From: Chryseobacterium sp. ISL-6 | Lineage (GTDB): Bacteria; Bacteroidota; Bacteroidia; Flavobacteriales; Weeksellaceae | Direction: 5' to 3' | NCBI RefSeq assembly: GCF_018613715.1 | Contig: NZ_JAGGPT010000007.1 | Location: forward strand, 124,001-188,000 | DNA length: 64,000 nt | Shown here: one piece after another, positions 24,002-36,056 of the stretch | How the letters are laid out: every line of letters starts with the position of its first letter | Numbering within the stretch: position 1 is the stretch's first letter | The notes under the pieces: generated by a model | Databases searched by the model: none | Told to the model about the DNA's origin: nothing | Seen by the model: only the letters and a program-made list of their open reading frames with translations | Translations under genes and position numbers: made by a program

Positions 24002-24077
24002 TGTTGTAATTTTAGTGTTAAACTTTAAACCAAAATTACCAAGTCAATATCAGAATCATCTTGCCCTATGACAAGAT

Positions 24078-24668
24078 TTAATTTTTCTTTGGATGTGAAA
24101 CTATTTCTTTACGAATTCTGCTCAGAGAAGTATCTGTAACACCCAGGTAGGAAGCGATTTGTTTTAAAGGAGCGAATTGAATAACCTGACATTTTTGTTC
24201 AAGCAAATTAAGATAGCGTTTTGTTGCTGAAAGAGTAAACATCTCTACGGAACGCTGTTTGTAGGCAAATAATTGCTGGGACATCCATGATCTTCCCCAT
24301 TCTCTAAGATTAGGAATTTTATGAAACAGATCCTGAAAGGTATCATAATCTAGCTTCCAACATTCGCAGTCTGTGATACACATGATATTTTCCTGTGATG
24401 GAATCCTTTGAAAAAGAGAGAGAACTTCTATAATGATTTCATTCTCTGCAAAAAAGTGAGTCGTTACTTCATTACCATTAAAATCATTCACGAATGATCT
24501 TGCTAAACCTTTATCCAAAACATAATATTCATTAGCTGTTTTTCCTTCTTCAAGAATAAAATCCCCTTTTTGAAAACTTATCTTTTCATGAGCTTTGAAG
24601 ATCTCATCCAGCTCATCATGCATGAAGAAAGGAAAATCATATGAAATTTCTAAAGCTTTATTTGCCAT
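24078..24668 (-). CDS. Crp/Fnr-family transcriptional regulator
   Basis: 196 aa. The cyclic-nucleotide-binding-like beta barrel (about 20-130) includes ISFQKGDFILEEGKTANEYYVLDKGLAR; the C-terminal helix-turn-helix is APLKQIASYLGVTDTSLSRIRKE. There are no Cys clusters for an iron-sulfur centre, so it is not an Fnr-type oxygen sensor. It is the first gene upstream of the VOC/DinB/SRPBCC run (77 bp before the VOC gene) and is a plausible local regulator; the spacer contains no obvious symmetric site. Effector unknown. Confidence 0.93.
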   Translation of the reverse strand: MANKALEISYDFPFFMHDELDEIFKAHEKISFQKGDFILEEGKTANEYYVLDKGLARSFVNDFNGNEVTTHFFAENEIIIEVLSLFQRIPSQENIMCITDCECWKLDYDTFQDLFHKIPNLREWGRSWMSQQLFAYKQRSVEMFTLSATKRYLNLLEQKCQVIQFAPLKQIASYLGVTDTSLSRIRKEIVSHPKKN

Positions 24669-24889
24669 GAGATGAATATTTTTTAGAGTTTTAAAATTAG
24701 AATTTTTATTGGAATTGATATAAAAAAGTTTTATAAATGTAAAATTAGGAATGCTTTACTAACCTCAGTTTATCCGTTGAGTGGACCTTCTGACAAAGGT
24801 ATATTCAGAAATTTTTCATCAATATTTCCGATACATAATCAGCTTCACTTAGATTACAAATGGCTTCAGCCAAAACAATTATTATTACT

Positions 24890-26101
24890 TTAAAACAATG
24901 AAAGTTGAATAGAATTTGGTTTTGTTGGTTTTTCAGCATCTCCAAAAACGGTTTTCCCGCCAAACCTCCAGGAGTTCTGCCTTTCTTCTTCTATGACCTC
25001 CTGGATATCGAAATCCGGAGTGAAATCCTTTTCTGTTGCAGCTACAATCTGATGTAGCTTATTTAATGTCTTCAGTTTATCGGAATTTCCCAATTTTGAC
25101 TTTTCAATTCCCTTTCTAAGAATATCTATGCTTTCATCATACACTTTCGTAGGAACAGGAAACGGATGTCCGTCCTTCCCACCATGAGCAAAAGAAAATC
25201 TCGCAGGATCGGAAAATCTTGATGGTGCCCCATGAATCACTTCACTTACCAGAGCTAAAGACTGCATTGTTCTGGGACCAACGCCCTCCAACATCAGTAG
25301 ATCTTCGAAATTTTGTGGTTGCTGTTCGCGGGTTACATACAAAAGTGCACCTAAACGTTTTAAATCAACATCAGAAGCCCGAACATCATGATGACTGGGA
25401 AGAATCAATCTGGAAAAATCACTCATGATCTCAGCAGAATCTGTGTGAGAAATATCCAGAATTCCTTTTCTGCTTTGTGAAGCATTAGCATCAGTAAGAT
25501 TGAGGATCTTGCCTCTATAAACTCCATTGATACCAGTATGTGGCTCTTCGACAAAAGATTTTATATTTTCCGAGTGCCAATGATAACGTCTCGCCGTTCC
25601 ATCGGATTCATGCATTCCCTGTTGAACCACACTCCAGCTTCCATTATCGGCCAGAATAAAGTTATGTAGATATAATTGATAACCATCCTGAATCGCTGTA
25701 TTATCAACTTTTGCAGATAGTTTACTAGCCTTTACAAGCTCAGTTCCATTAAGTCCTGTTTTATCAGCAATCTGAATTAATTCCTGAGGTGTATTTCTTG
25801 AAAGCTTTCCTTTTCCGCCACAGATATAGATACCCAGTGATTGAGAATTCGGATTTACGGAACGTTTTAAAGCACCCATTACAGAAGTAGTTATTCCTGA
25901 TGAATGCCAATCCATTCCCATTACAGCACCAAAACTCTGGAACCAAAATGGGTCTGCCAGTCTACGAAGCACCTCATCCTTACCATAATCCATTAAGATT
26001 GCTTCAACTATAGAAAGTCCAAGTATAGACATACGTTCATACAACCACGGCGGTACTTTGCCATAGTGTAAAGGTAGATCTGCTGTTCCTGAACGTTTCA
26101 T
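24890..26101 (-). CDS. DUF763 domain-containing protein
   Basis: 403 aa. The whole length fits DUF763, a family better known in archaea and scattered bacteria: N-terminal RSGTADLPLHYGKVPPWLYERM, GMDWHSSGITTSVMGALKR, and C-terminal FEDLLMLEGVGPRTMQSLAL, which looks like a helix-hairpin-helix element, followed by SFAHGGKDGHPFPVP. Function not established; the HhH-like part suggests a nucleic-acid role. A scattered distribution would fit gene transfer, though base composition here is like its neighbours. Confidence 0.88.
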   Translation of the reverse strand: MKRSGTADLPLHYGKVPPWLYERMSILGLSIVEAILMDYGKDEVLRRLADPFWFQSFGAVMGMDWHSSGITTSVMGALKRSVNPNSQSLGIYICGGKGKLSRNTPQELIQIADKTGLNGTELVKASKLSAKVDNTAIQDGYQLYLHNFILADNGSWSVVQQGMHESDGTARRYHWHSENIKSFVEEPHTGINGVYRGKILNLTDANASQSRKGILDISHTDSAEIMSDFSRLILPSHHDVRASDVDLKRLGALLYVTREQQPQNFEDLLMLEGVGPRTMQSLALVSEVIHGAPSRFSDPARFSFAHGGKDGHPFPVPTKVYDESIDILRKGIEKSKLGNSDKLKTLNKLHQIVAATEKDFTPDFDIQEVIEEERQNSWRFGGKTVFGDAEKPTKPNSIQLSLF

Positions 26102-26289
26102 GTAGTTTAAAATGTAAAGTTAGTAGATATTAAATAAGATTTTGATGATTTGAATCATTAATCCAGGTGCTTTTTAATCACAAATGATATTAATATATGA
26201 TATAAATTTCCGCTGAAAAGCCCTTTTTTATTGAATTTAAAATTGCTGAGGTTCTTCACTTCATTTACATTGCGTTCTGAATGACAAAA

Positions 26290-26694
26290 TCACTCGAATG
26301 AATAAAATTCCAACCCCTTATGTTTCGCTTCATCAAATTTTTCATTAAAAACAATTTTGTTTCCAAAAGGATCATTAACTGTAAAAGACACAGCGTCGTA
26401 AAATGTTTTTTCCAGTCCGGGTCTGTTGTATTTATATTTTTTATCAATCAGCTCTTTATGGTATTCTGCTACCCCTTCTCCCCAGATAAAAACACTGCTT
26501 CCGGGTGTTGAATCTCCATGATGCTCACTTAAATGAAGAATGATATTGTCTTTTTTCACTTCCATATAAACAGGTGTATTTTCTTCGAAACGATGTTCTA
26601 AAGTAATTTCAAAACCTAACCAATCAACGTAAAACTCTATTGTTTTCTGATAATCAAAAATTCTTAGAATGGGAATAATGTGTTCTGCTTTCAT
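26290..26694 (-). CDS. Glyoxalase superfamily protein (bleomycin-resistance-like VOC)
   Basis: 134 aa. A small VOC domain: IIPILRIFDYQKTIEFYVDWLGFEITLEH, then VYMEVKKDNIILHLSEHHGD and SVFIWGEGVAEYHKEL, ending with FTVNDPFGNKIVFNE. The motif HLSEHHGD..P is typical of the bleomycin-binding-like group of glyoxalase superfamily proteins. 11 bp downstream of the VOC gene at 26706, so co-transcribed. Substrate unknown. Confidence 0.9.
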   Translation of the reverse strand: MKAEHIIPILRIFDYQKTIEFYVDWLGFEITLEHRFEENTPVYMEVKKDNIILHLSEHHGDSTPGSSVFIWGEGVAEYHKELIDKKYKYNRPGLEKTFYDAVSFTVNDPFGNKIVFNEKFDEAKHKGLEFYSFE

Positions 26695-26705
26695 TGTATA
26701 TTTAA

Positions 26706-27053
26706 TTATTGATGTGAAAGAATATTAATTAATTTATCAAACGGATCTTTGACAAAAAATCTACGGACTCCCCAGTCTTCATCAGTAATATCATAAGTTA
26801 CTTCAAACCCTGAATCCTTCATCTTGTTATACACTTCATCAACCTCATCAACTTCAATGGACAGATCCGGAACAGGAGTATTATTCCCGCCTTGTGTTGC
26901 AAAACTTATCTGAACTTTCGATTCTACATCATTTCCAAATGTTTTGATCCACCCATGATCCATCAATATTTCAAGACCTAAAATATGATGATAAAAATAA
27001 TCTGCACGGGACAAATCTTCAGTTTTGATGTTTGTAACAATTCTTTTTACCAT
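26706..27053 (-). CDS. VOC family protein
   Basis: 115 aa, single VOC domain: IVTNIKTEDLSRADYFYHHILGLEILMDHGW at the start and WGVRRFFVKDPFDKLINILSHQ at the end. Forms a two-gene unit with 26290. It belongs to the group resembling lactoylglutathione lyase without all of its residues. A terminator-like hairpin of the next gene lies upstream (27088-27121). Confidence 0.88.
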   Translation of the reverse strand: MVKRIVTNIKTEDLSRADYFYHHILGLEILMDHGWIKTFGNDVESKVQISFATQGGNNTPVPDLSIEVDEVDEVYNKMKDSGFEVTYDITDEDWGVRRFFVKDPFDKLINILSHQ

Positions 27054-27087
27054 TTTTATTTAAAATTATGAAATTATTACCATCAAA

Positions 27088-27121
27088 AAAGCCCTGCAAA
27101 AATAAAATCTTACAAGGCTTT
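27088..27121 (-). terminator. Terminator of the thiol peroxidase gene
   Basis: AAAGCCCTG pairs with CAAGGCTTT (one mismatch) across a 16-nt A/T loop, with a run of T on the minus strand, 27 bp after the stop of the gene at 27148. Confidence 0.65.
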
Positions 27122-27147
27122 CTTTTTAAAAGAGTTTTACTTCAATT

Positions 27148-27645
27148 TTATTTTAATGCTTCTAAAGCAGCACTATAATTTGGTTCGTTTACAATTTCGG
27201 AAACCTGTTCTGTATAAACTACTTTATTATTTTCGTCCGTAACGATTACCGCACGGCTTAAAAGGCCTTTCAAAGGAGAATCTGTAATGGTAACTTCATA
27301 ATCATCTCCAAAGCTACTTCTGAAATCAGAAAGTGTTTCTACGTTATTCAAGCCTTCAGCAGCACAAAATCTTCCTAATGCAAATGGCAGATCTTTAGAA
27401 ACATTGATCACAACAGTATTATCTAAACTGGAAGCTTCTTCATTAAATTTTCTTGCTGAAGCTGCACAAGTTCCGGTATCGATACTAGGAAAAATATTGA
27501 ATACTTTTTTCTTTCCTTCAAAGTCAGAAAGCGTTTTTACAGCTAATCCAGAATCTACCAATGCAAAATCTCTGATGCTGCTTCCTACGGATGGTAAATT
27601 ACCTAATGTATGTACTTCGTTTCCTTTTAATGTGATATTTGACAT
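27148..27645 (-). CDS. tpx: Thiol peroxidase, cytoplasmic (atypical 2-Cys peroxiredoxin)
   Basis: 165 aa, the standard length. The peroxidatic Cys is in FPSIDTGTCAASARKFN and the resolving Cys in ALGRFCAAEGLNNV, giving the intramolecular disulfide of Tpx enzymes that reduce alkyl and lipid hydroperoxides with thioredoxin. There is no signal peptide, unlike the second copy at 49827. Divergent from isocitrate dehydrogenase, with a promoter element at 27667-27674. Confidence 0.96.
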   Translation of the reverse strand: MSNITLKGNEVHTLGNLPSVGSSIRDFALVDSGLAVKTLSDFEGKKKVFNIFPSIDTGTCAASARKFNEEASSLDNTVVINVSKDLPFALGRFCAAEGLNNVETLSDFRSSFGDDYEVTITDSPLKGLLSRAVIVTDENNKVVYTEQVSEIVNEPNYSAALEALK

Positions 27646-27666
27646 AATTTATTTTTTAAGGTTTTT

Positions 27667-27674
27667 CAAATTTA
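27667..27674 (-). promoter_or_regulatory. -7 promoter element of tpx
   Basis: On the minus strand this reads TAAATTTG, an exact TAnnTTTG match, 21 bp upstream of the tpx ATG. Confidence 0.55.
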
Positions 27675-27769
27675 CTTAAATAAGGCATTTTTCTCGTTGA
27701 AATAAAGGTTAAATAATTCTTAAAGTGCAAAAACTTATTTAGGTTTAATCTAAAAAATTTAAATTTTAA

Positions 27770-31319
<3,550 letters not shown>

Positions 31320-31320
31320 T

Positions 31321-31349
31321 AAAAACCTCTCCTTCTGGAGAGGTTTTTT
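31321..31349 (+). terminator. Terminator after the lipoprotein gene
   Basis: AAAACCTCTCC pairs with GGAGAGGTTTT across a 4-nt loop (TTCT), with a final T-run, 2 bp after the stop. Confidence 0.85.
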
Positions 31350-31378
31350 GATATAAATTGAATTGAAATTCTAAAACA

Positions 31379-31717
31379 TCAGATCTTGTCTTCTACAATC
31401 ACCTTCCGATGCTCTCTACCCCAATTGATCATTTCCATTATAATTTTCCCAAAGGTTCTGCAATAATCTGTAGGTATATATTCAATTAGAACCGGAGTAT
31501 CCGGATACACATTTCTCGTCACCAGTTTATTGAGTTCCATATCTTTCAGTTCCTTTGAAAGCATTCTTGTGGTGATGCCGGGAATACTGCGCTCAATTTC
31601 ACGGAAGCGTCGGTTACCATTACAAATCGCATTGATTACCGGAATCCGCCATTTACCCCCTATAAAATATAGGGTATCCTGCAGTGCTCTTAATTCTTCT
31701 GTCTGATCTCTTTCCAT
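31379..31717 (-). CDS. HxlR-family winged-helix transcriptional regulator
   Basis: 112 aa. The HxlR domain is complete: LYFIGGKWRIPVINAICNGNRRFREIERSIPGITTRMLSKELKDMELNKLVTR. Members sense thiol-reactive, aldehyde or disulfide stress through cysteines; the Cys near residue 32 and one near the C terminus are candidates. It is divergent from the SDR gene at 31804 and an inverted repeat overlapping its own -7 element (31748-31766) suggests autoregulation. Confidence 0.93.
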   Translation of the reverse strand: MERDQTEELRALQDTLYFIGGKWRIPVINAICNGNRRFREIERSIPGITTRMLSKELKDMELNKLVTRNVYPDTPVLIEYIPTDYCRTFGKIIMEMINWGREHRKVIVEDKI

Positions 31718-31747
31718 TTTGTAAAAATTAAGTTGATATACTCTGTG

Positions 31748-31766
31748 ATACTAATTACAAAAGTAT
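31748..31766. promoter_or_regulatory. Probable HxlR operator and -7 element in the divergent promoter region
   Basis: ATACT at 31748-31752 and AGTAT at 31762-31766 form an inverted repeat with a 9-bp spacer. It overlaps the minus-strand -7 element TACTTTTG (31758-31765) of the HxlR gene. HxlR-family dimers bind inverted repeats of this kind beside their own promoters, so this is the likely operator. Confidence 0.5.
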
Positions 31767-31779
31767 ACCATTTTCACTA

Positions 31780-31787
31780 TAACTTTG
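31780..31787 (+). promoter_or_regulatory. -7 promoter element of the SDR gene
   Basis: TAACTTTG matches TAnnTTTG exactly, 16 bp upstream of the ATG at 31804 and 13 bp from the proposed HxlR operator. Confidence 0.6.
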
Positions 31788-31803
31788 TCAAAAATTTTAA
31801 GAA

Positions 31804-32550
31804 ATGAATAAATTTAACAACAAACTGGCTATCGTAACCGGTGGAAATAGTGGAATCGGATATGCAACAGCAAAAGAATTAATTGCGGAAGGAGCAAAAG
31901 TAATTATTACCGGAAGAAGAAAGGAAGCCATAGACAAAGCAGCAGCAGAGTTAGGAGCAGTCGGATTTGTTTCTGATCAGGGAAAATTAGAAGATATCTC
32001 TTTATTGAAAAAAGAAGTTGAGGATCAATATGGAAAAGTGGATATTCTATTTATCAACGCTGGAATTACAGGAACATTAACCTCTATTGAAAACATGAAT
32101 GTTGAAAATTTTGACAGTGTAATGGATATTAACTTCAGAGGTGCTTACTTTATGCTGAGTCAGTTTATTCCTACATTAAATGATGGAGCGTCTGTCGTGT
32201 TTTTATCATCCATTGTAGCGGCTACACATAATCCAAACAGTTCGATCTATCAAGCCAGTAAAGCGGCACTAAACTCCATTGCAAAAACAGCAGCTGCAGA
32301 ATTAGCACCAAGAAAGATCAGAGTAAATATGATAAGTCCCGGGCCTACAAAAACAGAAATAATGAATAAAGCAGGACTTGATGATGTTACCTTACAAAAT
32401 ATTCAGGAGCGCCTGATCAATGAAATTCCATTAAAAAAAATGGGAACTGCTGAAGATGTTGCCAAACTTGTAAGCTACTTATCTGATGACAGCATATCAA
32501 GTTTTATTACAGGTACTGAAATCATCGTTGATGGCGGAATGGTTTTATAA
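31804..32550 (+). CDS. SDR-family oxidoreductase
   Basis: 248 aa. Classical SDR: TGGNSGIGYATA for NAD(P), INAGITG, catalytic Ser in LSSIVA and YQASK (Tyr, Lys), and C-terminal ITGTEIIVDGGMVL. Such HxlR-linked SDRs are commonly induced by electrophile or quinone stress, and the divergent regulator and shared operator region support this, though the substrate is unknown. Followed by a strong hairpin terminator. Confidence 0.93.
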   Translation: MNKFNNKLAIVTGGNSGIGYATAKELIAEGAKVIITGRRKEAIDKAAAELGAVGFVSDQGKLEDISLLKKEVEDQYGKVDILFINAGITGTLTSIENMNVENFDSVMDINFRGAYFMLSQFIPTLNDGASVVFLSSIVAATHNPNSSIYQASKAALNSIAKTAAAELAPRKIRVNMISPGPTKTEIMNKAGLDDVTLQNIQERLINEIPLKKMGTAEDVAKLVSYLSDDSISSFITGTEIIVDGGMVL

Positions 32551-32562
32551 TAAAATTCTTTC

Positions 32563-32602
32563 AACTATAAAATACCGGAAATACTTCCGGTATTTTATAG
32601 TT
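32563..32602 (+). terminator. Terminator after the SDR gene
   Basis: An 18-bp perfect stem (32563-32580 with 32585-32602) around ATAC. The stem ends in A/T so that the T-run is inside its 3' arm. Confidence 0.75.
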
Positions 32603-32626
32603 ATAACTGAGGGATAAAAATTCTAG

Positions 32627-32695
32627 TTTCACCCTTTAAATTGTCCGGTTCACCATTCTTTACATTTCATCATTCTGAACCAGTATCTACTTTTG
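32627..32695 (+). promoter_or_regulatory. Probable LytTR operator and -7 element of the haem-protein operon
   Basis: TTTCACC at 32627 and GGTTCACC at 32647 place two TTCACC copies exactly 21 bp apart (32628 and 32649). The -7 element TACTTTTG follows at 32688-32695, 39 bp from the second repeat, and 20 bp later comes the ATG at 32716. The same 71-bp layout, without gaps, precedes the DUF1223 gene (36057-36125). The LytTR gene at 35258 is the natural candidate to bind both. Confidence 0.65.
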
Positions 32696-32715
32696 AACCA
32701 TAAAATAAAACGATT

Positions 32716-33708
32716 ATGGATTCAGTAAAGAAAAAGAGAACAATAAAACCTATAGCTATACTATTCATAGCGATCCTGGGAACCTTTGCAGGACTGCAGC
32801 TTTTCAATCCACCACTCGAAGGTAAACCTGTAACCGGTACCATTGAAGCGCCTCGTGAAGTGATCTCTATCTTAGAAAGATCTTGCTTCAATTGTCATTC
32901 TAATGAGCAAAAACTCAGTTGGTATGATAAAATTGCTCCTCTATCATGGGCCGTAAAAAAAGATGTGGAAAGGGCGAGAGAAGTAATGAATTTTTCAGAA
33001 TGGCCGCAGCTTTCTCCAGGAGAACACAAAGGAAGAATGTATTCCATCCTAAACATGATGCAGGCCGGAAAGATGCCTCTTCATGAATATACTTTGCTAC
33101 ACTCATCAGCAAAGATTTCCAGTAAAGATATTGAAGTGATCAGAAAATATACTTTATCTCTTTCCGGAAAAAATCCCACTCCAATAAATAAAAAAATTAA
33201 TGATCCACATCAGGATATAAAACAGGCTTCCGCAGGTTATCCGGGTTTTCCTGTGTCACCCAACGGAGTTCGTTATACACCTGAATTTAAAAAATGGAAA
33301 GTCATCAGCATGAGTACGTTGTTCGACAATTCCATTCGTGTGATCTATGGAAACAATATTGCTGTTAAAGCTGTAGAAACTGATAACTTTCATCCATGGC
33401 CAGATGGCAGTATTGTGGTAAAAGCAGTATTTAAACAAACCGAATCCGCTGACGGAGAAATAAGACCTGGTGAATTTATTAACGCTCAGTTTATGGTAAA
33501 AGATGCAAAAAAATATACCGATACGGAAGGCTGGGGATTTGCTAAATTTTCCGGAAAAGATCTTCATCCGACAGGAAAAACAGCATCATTTGCAAAGGAG
33601 TCATGTATTGCCTGTCATCGCCAATTGGCAGAACCTACAGGATACCTATTCGATGTTCCCATGAAAGTAAACACAAAAAATCTAATCGAAAAATTACAGA
33701 AAAAATGA
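32716..33708 (+). CDS. Membrane-anchored haem-binding domain fused to a cytochrome P460 domain
   Basis: 330 aa. A single N-terminal helix (IKPIAILFIAILGTFAGLQLF) anchors it in the inner membrane. Then comes a haem-binding domain with CFNCH at residues 57-61 and the segment KLSWYDKIAPLSWAVKKDVERAREVMNFSEW typical of the Haem_bd family. The C-terminal half looks like a cytochrome P460 domain ending with a second CxxCH, CIACH at 297-301. Both are predicted to hold c-type haem on the periplasmic side. It overlaps the next lipoprotein gene by 4 bp. The fusion suggests an electron-transfer or haem-sensing role; this is inference. Confidence 0.85.
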   Translation: MDSVKKKRTIKPIAILFIAILGTFAGLQLFNPPLEGKPVTGTIEAPREVISILERSCFNCHSNEQKLSWYDKIAPLSWAVKKDVERAREVMNFSEWPQLSPGEHKGRMYSILNMMQAGKMPLHEYTLLHSSAKISSKDIEVIRKYTLSLSGKNPTPINKKINDPHQDIKQASAGYPGFPVSPNGVRYTPEFKKWKVISMSTLFDNSIRVIYGNNIAVKAVETDNFHPWPDGSIVVKAVFKQTESADGEIRPGEFINAQFMVKDAKKYTDTEGWGFAKFSGKDLHPTGKTASFAKESCIACHRQLAEPTGYLFDVPMKVNTKNLIEKLQKK

Positions 33709-34148
33709 AAAATATAAACATCGCTTTTTTAGCAATTTTCTTCCTTTTAACGGCATGTAAAAATGAAGATCCCAATAAAGATCATGTACGTCTGGTGTTT
33801 GATGCAGGTCATCTTAAATTTATCGGTTCTTCATTAAACAAAAAGAAAGAAACCATGTCTGCTTTGTATGGAAACAACCAGGCACTGCTATCGCTATCAA
33901 AGAAGAAAACTCAACCGGAAGCAGGAACTAAAATGAAACTTGTCACCTGGAAGTATCATGAAAATCCACAGTACACCGGCGGAACCATCACAGGTGAATT
34001 GCTGAGTATAGAAACTGTTGAAACGAATGCCAAGGGAGAGACATCATATCATAAGGATAACAGTTCTAATAAAGGAAATACCCAATCCTTTGACAAAGAA
34101 CAAAGAATACAATATATGCTGGGTTATCAACCCGTCGTTATGCCCTAA
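33705..34148 (+). CDS. Small lipoprotein co-translated with the haem protein
   Basis: 147 aa from the ATG at 33705, which overlaps the stop of the haem gene (ATGA). A longer frame reaching upstream into the haem gene is not used because it lacks a signal there. The N terminus KNINIAFLAIFFLLTAC is a lipoprotein signal with Cys18. The mature part is polar and lysine-rich with YTGGTITGELLSIETVE and no recognised domain. It probably sits in the envelope with the haem protein. Followed by a terminator at 34170-34201. Confidence 0.75.
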   Translation: MKNINIAFLAIFFLLTACKNEDPNKDHVRLVFDAGHLKFIGSSLNKKKETMSALYGNNQALLSLSKKKTQPEAGTKMKLVTWKYHENPQYTGGTITGELLSIETVETNAKGETSYHKDNSSNKGNTQSFDKEQRIQYMLGYQPVVMP

Positions 34149-34169
34149 TTGAAAATAAAAATTATCAGG

Positions 34170-34201
34170 TAATCTGGGATTGAAATATCAGTCCCAGATT
34201 A
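34170..34201 (+). terminator. Terminator after the haem-protein/lipoprotein operon
   Basis: TAATCTGGGA pairs with TCCCAGATTA across a 12-nt loop; A/T-rich sequence follows (TATTTATT). Confidence 0.65.
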
Positions 34202-34263
34202 TATTTATTAAAGTATTATGATTAAAAAATATTAATTTAACATTTTTAAAACCTACCTTCTTA

Positions 34264-35277
34264 ATGCATCAGGAAAAAATAAAAATATCGCAGGCTGTCA
34301 TCTGGATAAGCTCCATTTTTTTAGGGATCCTATCGTCAGTTCCCCAGCTTGCTTCTCACGACTTCAATCTCATGGAAGCTGTAGTGAACGCAGCCATTAC
34401 CTCAGCTTTTGCGGTAGTCATGTGGTACCTCAACATCTTCCTGCTCAACCGCAACAAAAAAAGACGCCAGGGAATTTCTTACTCCAGGCTATTAGTGGTA
34501 CTGGCATTGGGTATGGTGGTCATGTTTGCATTGGCATGGGTACAACAATTAATTTTATCCCACATCAACTTTGGTCCTGTCATGCTGATGGTAGAAGTCA
34601 GAGGGATTCTGATCAACCTTGTTTTCTATATGTTTTTAAATCTTGTTCAGCATAATTATACCGGCCAGCAAGTTCATTTGGAATTAGAAAAAGTAAAAAG
34701 TGATAACCTGGGTGCTCAATATGAATTACTTAAACAACAGGTGAACCCTCACTTTCTTTTCAATAGTTTAAATACACTGAAGTCTATGGTGGAAACGCAT
34801 GATGAGGAAACTGTTGATTTTATTATTAAGCTTTCCGATTTCTATCGTTTTACTCTGGAAAGCAGAAAGCTTGATCTAATCACAGTAGAGGAAGAAATGA
34901 AAATATTAAACTCTTATCTTTTTCTTCAAAAAGCCCGATTTGGTGATGGTTTTACTTTTACCGATACATTGGATAAAGACACTTTAAAGACACTTATTCC
35001 GCCTTTCACTTTGCAGCTATTAGTGGAAAACTGTATCAAGCATAATATTGTTTCACAAAGTAAACCTTTACATATTAAGATATATGACGCAAACGATAAG
35101 ATTATTATTGAAAACCCTATTCAGCGTAAAATGATTCCTGAAGATTCTTTAGGTGTTGGCTTAAACAATGTTAATATGCGTTACAAACACTTATTAGATC
35201 AGGAAATTGACATTACAGACAACAATCAAATTTTTCAAATAAAACTACCTTTTATCCATGAATATCATCATCATTGA
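34264..35277 (+). CDS. LytS-like sensor histidine kinase
   Basis: 337 aa. Four hydrophobic segments occupy about residues 10-130 with short loops. The His_kinase box QQVNPHFLFNSLNTLKSM has phospho-His163, followed by the ATPase domain with NCIKHNIVSQS and DSLGVGLNNVNMRY. No separate periplasmic sensor domain. The start of the response regulator at 35258 overlaps the last 20 bp of this gene, so both are coupled. No LytTR repeat is seen in front of this gene, so it may be transcribed at a basal level rather than autoregulated. Confidence 0.92.
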   Translation: MHQEKIKISQAVIWISSIFLGILSSVPQLASHDFNLMEAVVNAAITSAFAVVMWYLNIFLLNRNKKRRQGISYSRLLVVLALGMVVMFALAWVQQLILSHINFGPVMLMVEVRGILINLVFYMFLNLVQHNYTGQQVHLELEKVKSDNLGAQYELLKQQVNPHFLFNSLNTLKSMVETHDEETVDFIIKLSDFYRFTLESRKLDLITVEEEMKILNSYLFLQKARFGDGFTFTDTLDKDTLKTLIPPFTLQLLVENCIKHNIVSQSKPLHIKIYDANDKIIIENPIQRKMIPEDSLGVGLNNVNMRYKHLLDQEIDITDNNQIFQIKLPFIHEYHHH

Positions 35278-36025
35278 AGACGAATTCAGAGCGGCAAAAT
35301 CACTGCAGAATTTAATCAAAGAATTAAAACCTGAATCTACAATTACCGGAGTTTATGACAGTATAGAATCCAGTGTAGAAGCTTTATCCCAAGGTAACAA
35401 ACCCGATCTTATCTTTATGGATATCCATCTGTCGGACGGGCTTTCTTTTGAAATTTTCAAACAGGTTGACATCACCTGCCCGGTGGTCTTTTGTACCGCA
35501 TTTGATCAATATATGCTGGATGCTTTTAAAAGCAAAGGGGTTGATTATGTTTTAAAGCCATTTTCACGGGATGACATTGCTGAAGCTTTAAGAAAAGTTG
35601 ACGAGTTGAAAAAATTTTTCCAAAAGACAGAAATTCCTGAACTGGAAGCTATTTTACAAAAAATAACTCAGCCTCAAGCTTCTACTAAAAGTAGTTTCCT
35701 TGTTTTTAAAAATCAAAAATACACTACGATACTCACAGAAAATATTGCCTATTTCTATATTCATAATGAAATGACCCATCTGGTTACTTTTGATAAACAG
35801 CAGTTTTCACTCACCCAATCATTGGGTCAGGTGGCAGAACTTGTTTCTCCTAAACAGTTTTTTAGAGTAAACAGACAGTATATCGTTAATTTCACAGCCA
35901 TTAAAGAAATGGAACATTATTTCCAGCGTAAGATCTATGTTAAATTAGTCATTGACACTCCTGAAAAGCTTCTTATCAATAAAGAAAAAACACATAGCTT
36001 TTTCTCCTGGCTAGAAGACCGGTAA
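35258..36025 (+). CDS. LytTR-family response regulator
   Basis: 255 aa. Receiver domain with Glu7/Asp8 pocket, phospho-acceptor Asp55 in FMDIHLSDG, and Lys in VLKPFS. LytTR domain (about 150-250) with FFRVNRQYIVNFTAI. Overlaps the kinase gene by 20 bp. It sits between two operons whose upstream regions contain 21-bp-spaced TTCACC/TTGAGC-type repeats, and is therefore the likely common regulator of the haem-protein operon and the DUF1223/DoxX operon. Confidence 0.93.
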   Translation: MNIIIIEDEFRAAKSLQNLIKELKPESTITGVYDSIESSVEALSQGNKPDLIFMDIHLSDGLSFEIFKQVDITCPVVFCTAFDQYMLDAFKSKGVDYVLKPFSRDDIAEALRKVDELKKFFQKTEIPELEAILQKITQPQASTKSSFLVFKNQKYTTILTENIAYFYIHNEMTHLVTFDKQQFSLTQSLGQVAELVSPKQFFRVNRQYIVNFTAIKEMEHYFQRKIYVKLVIDTPEKLLINKEKTHSFFSWLEDR

Positions 36026-36056
36026 TTGCTCAAATCTTAAACTTATTTTTTTCAGG

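Noticed and set aside
33603..33704. N-terminal extension of the 33705 lipoprotein
   Set aside because: It overlaps the haem-protein gene; the ATG at 33705 directly starts a lipoprotein signal and overlaps the stop as ATGA.
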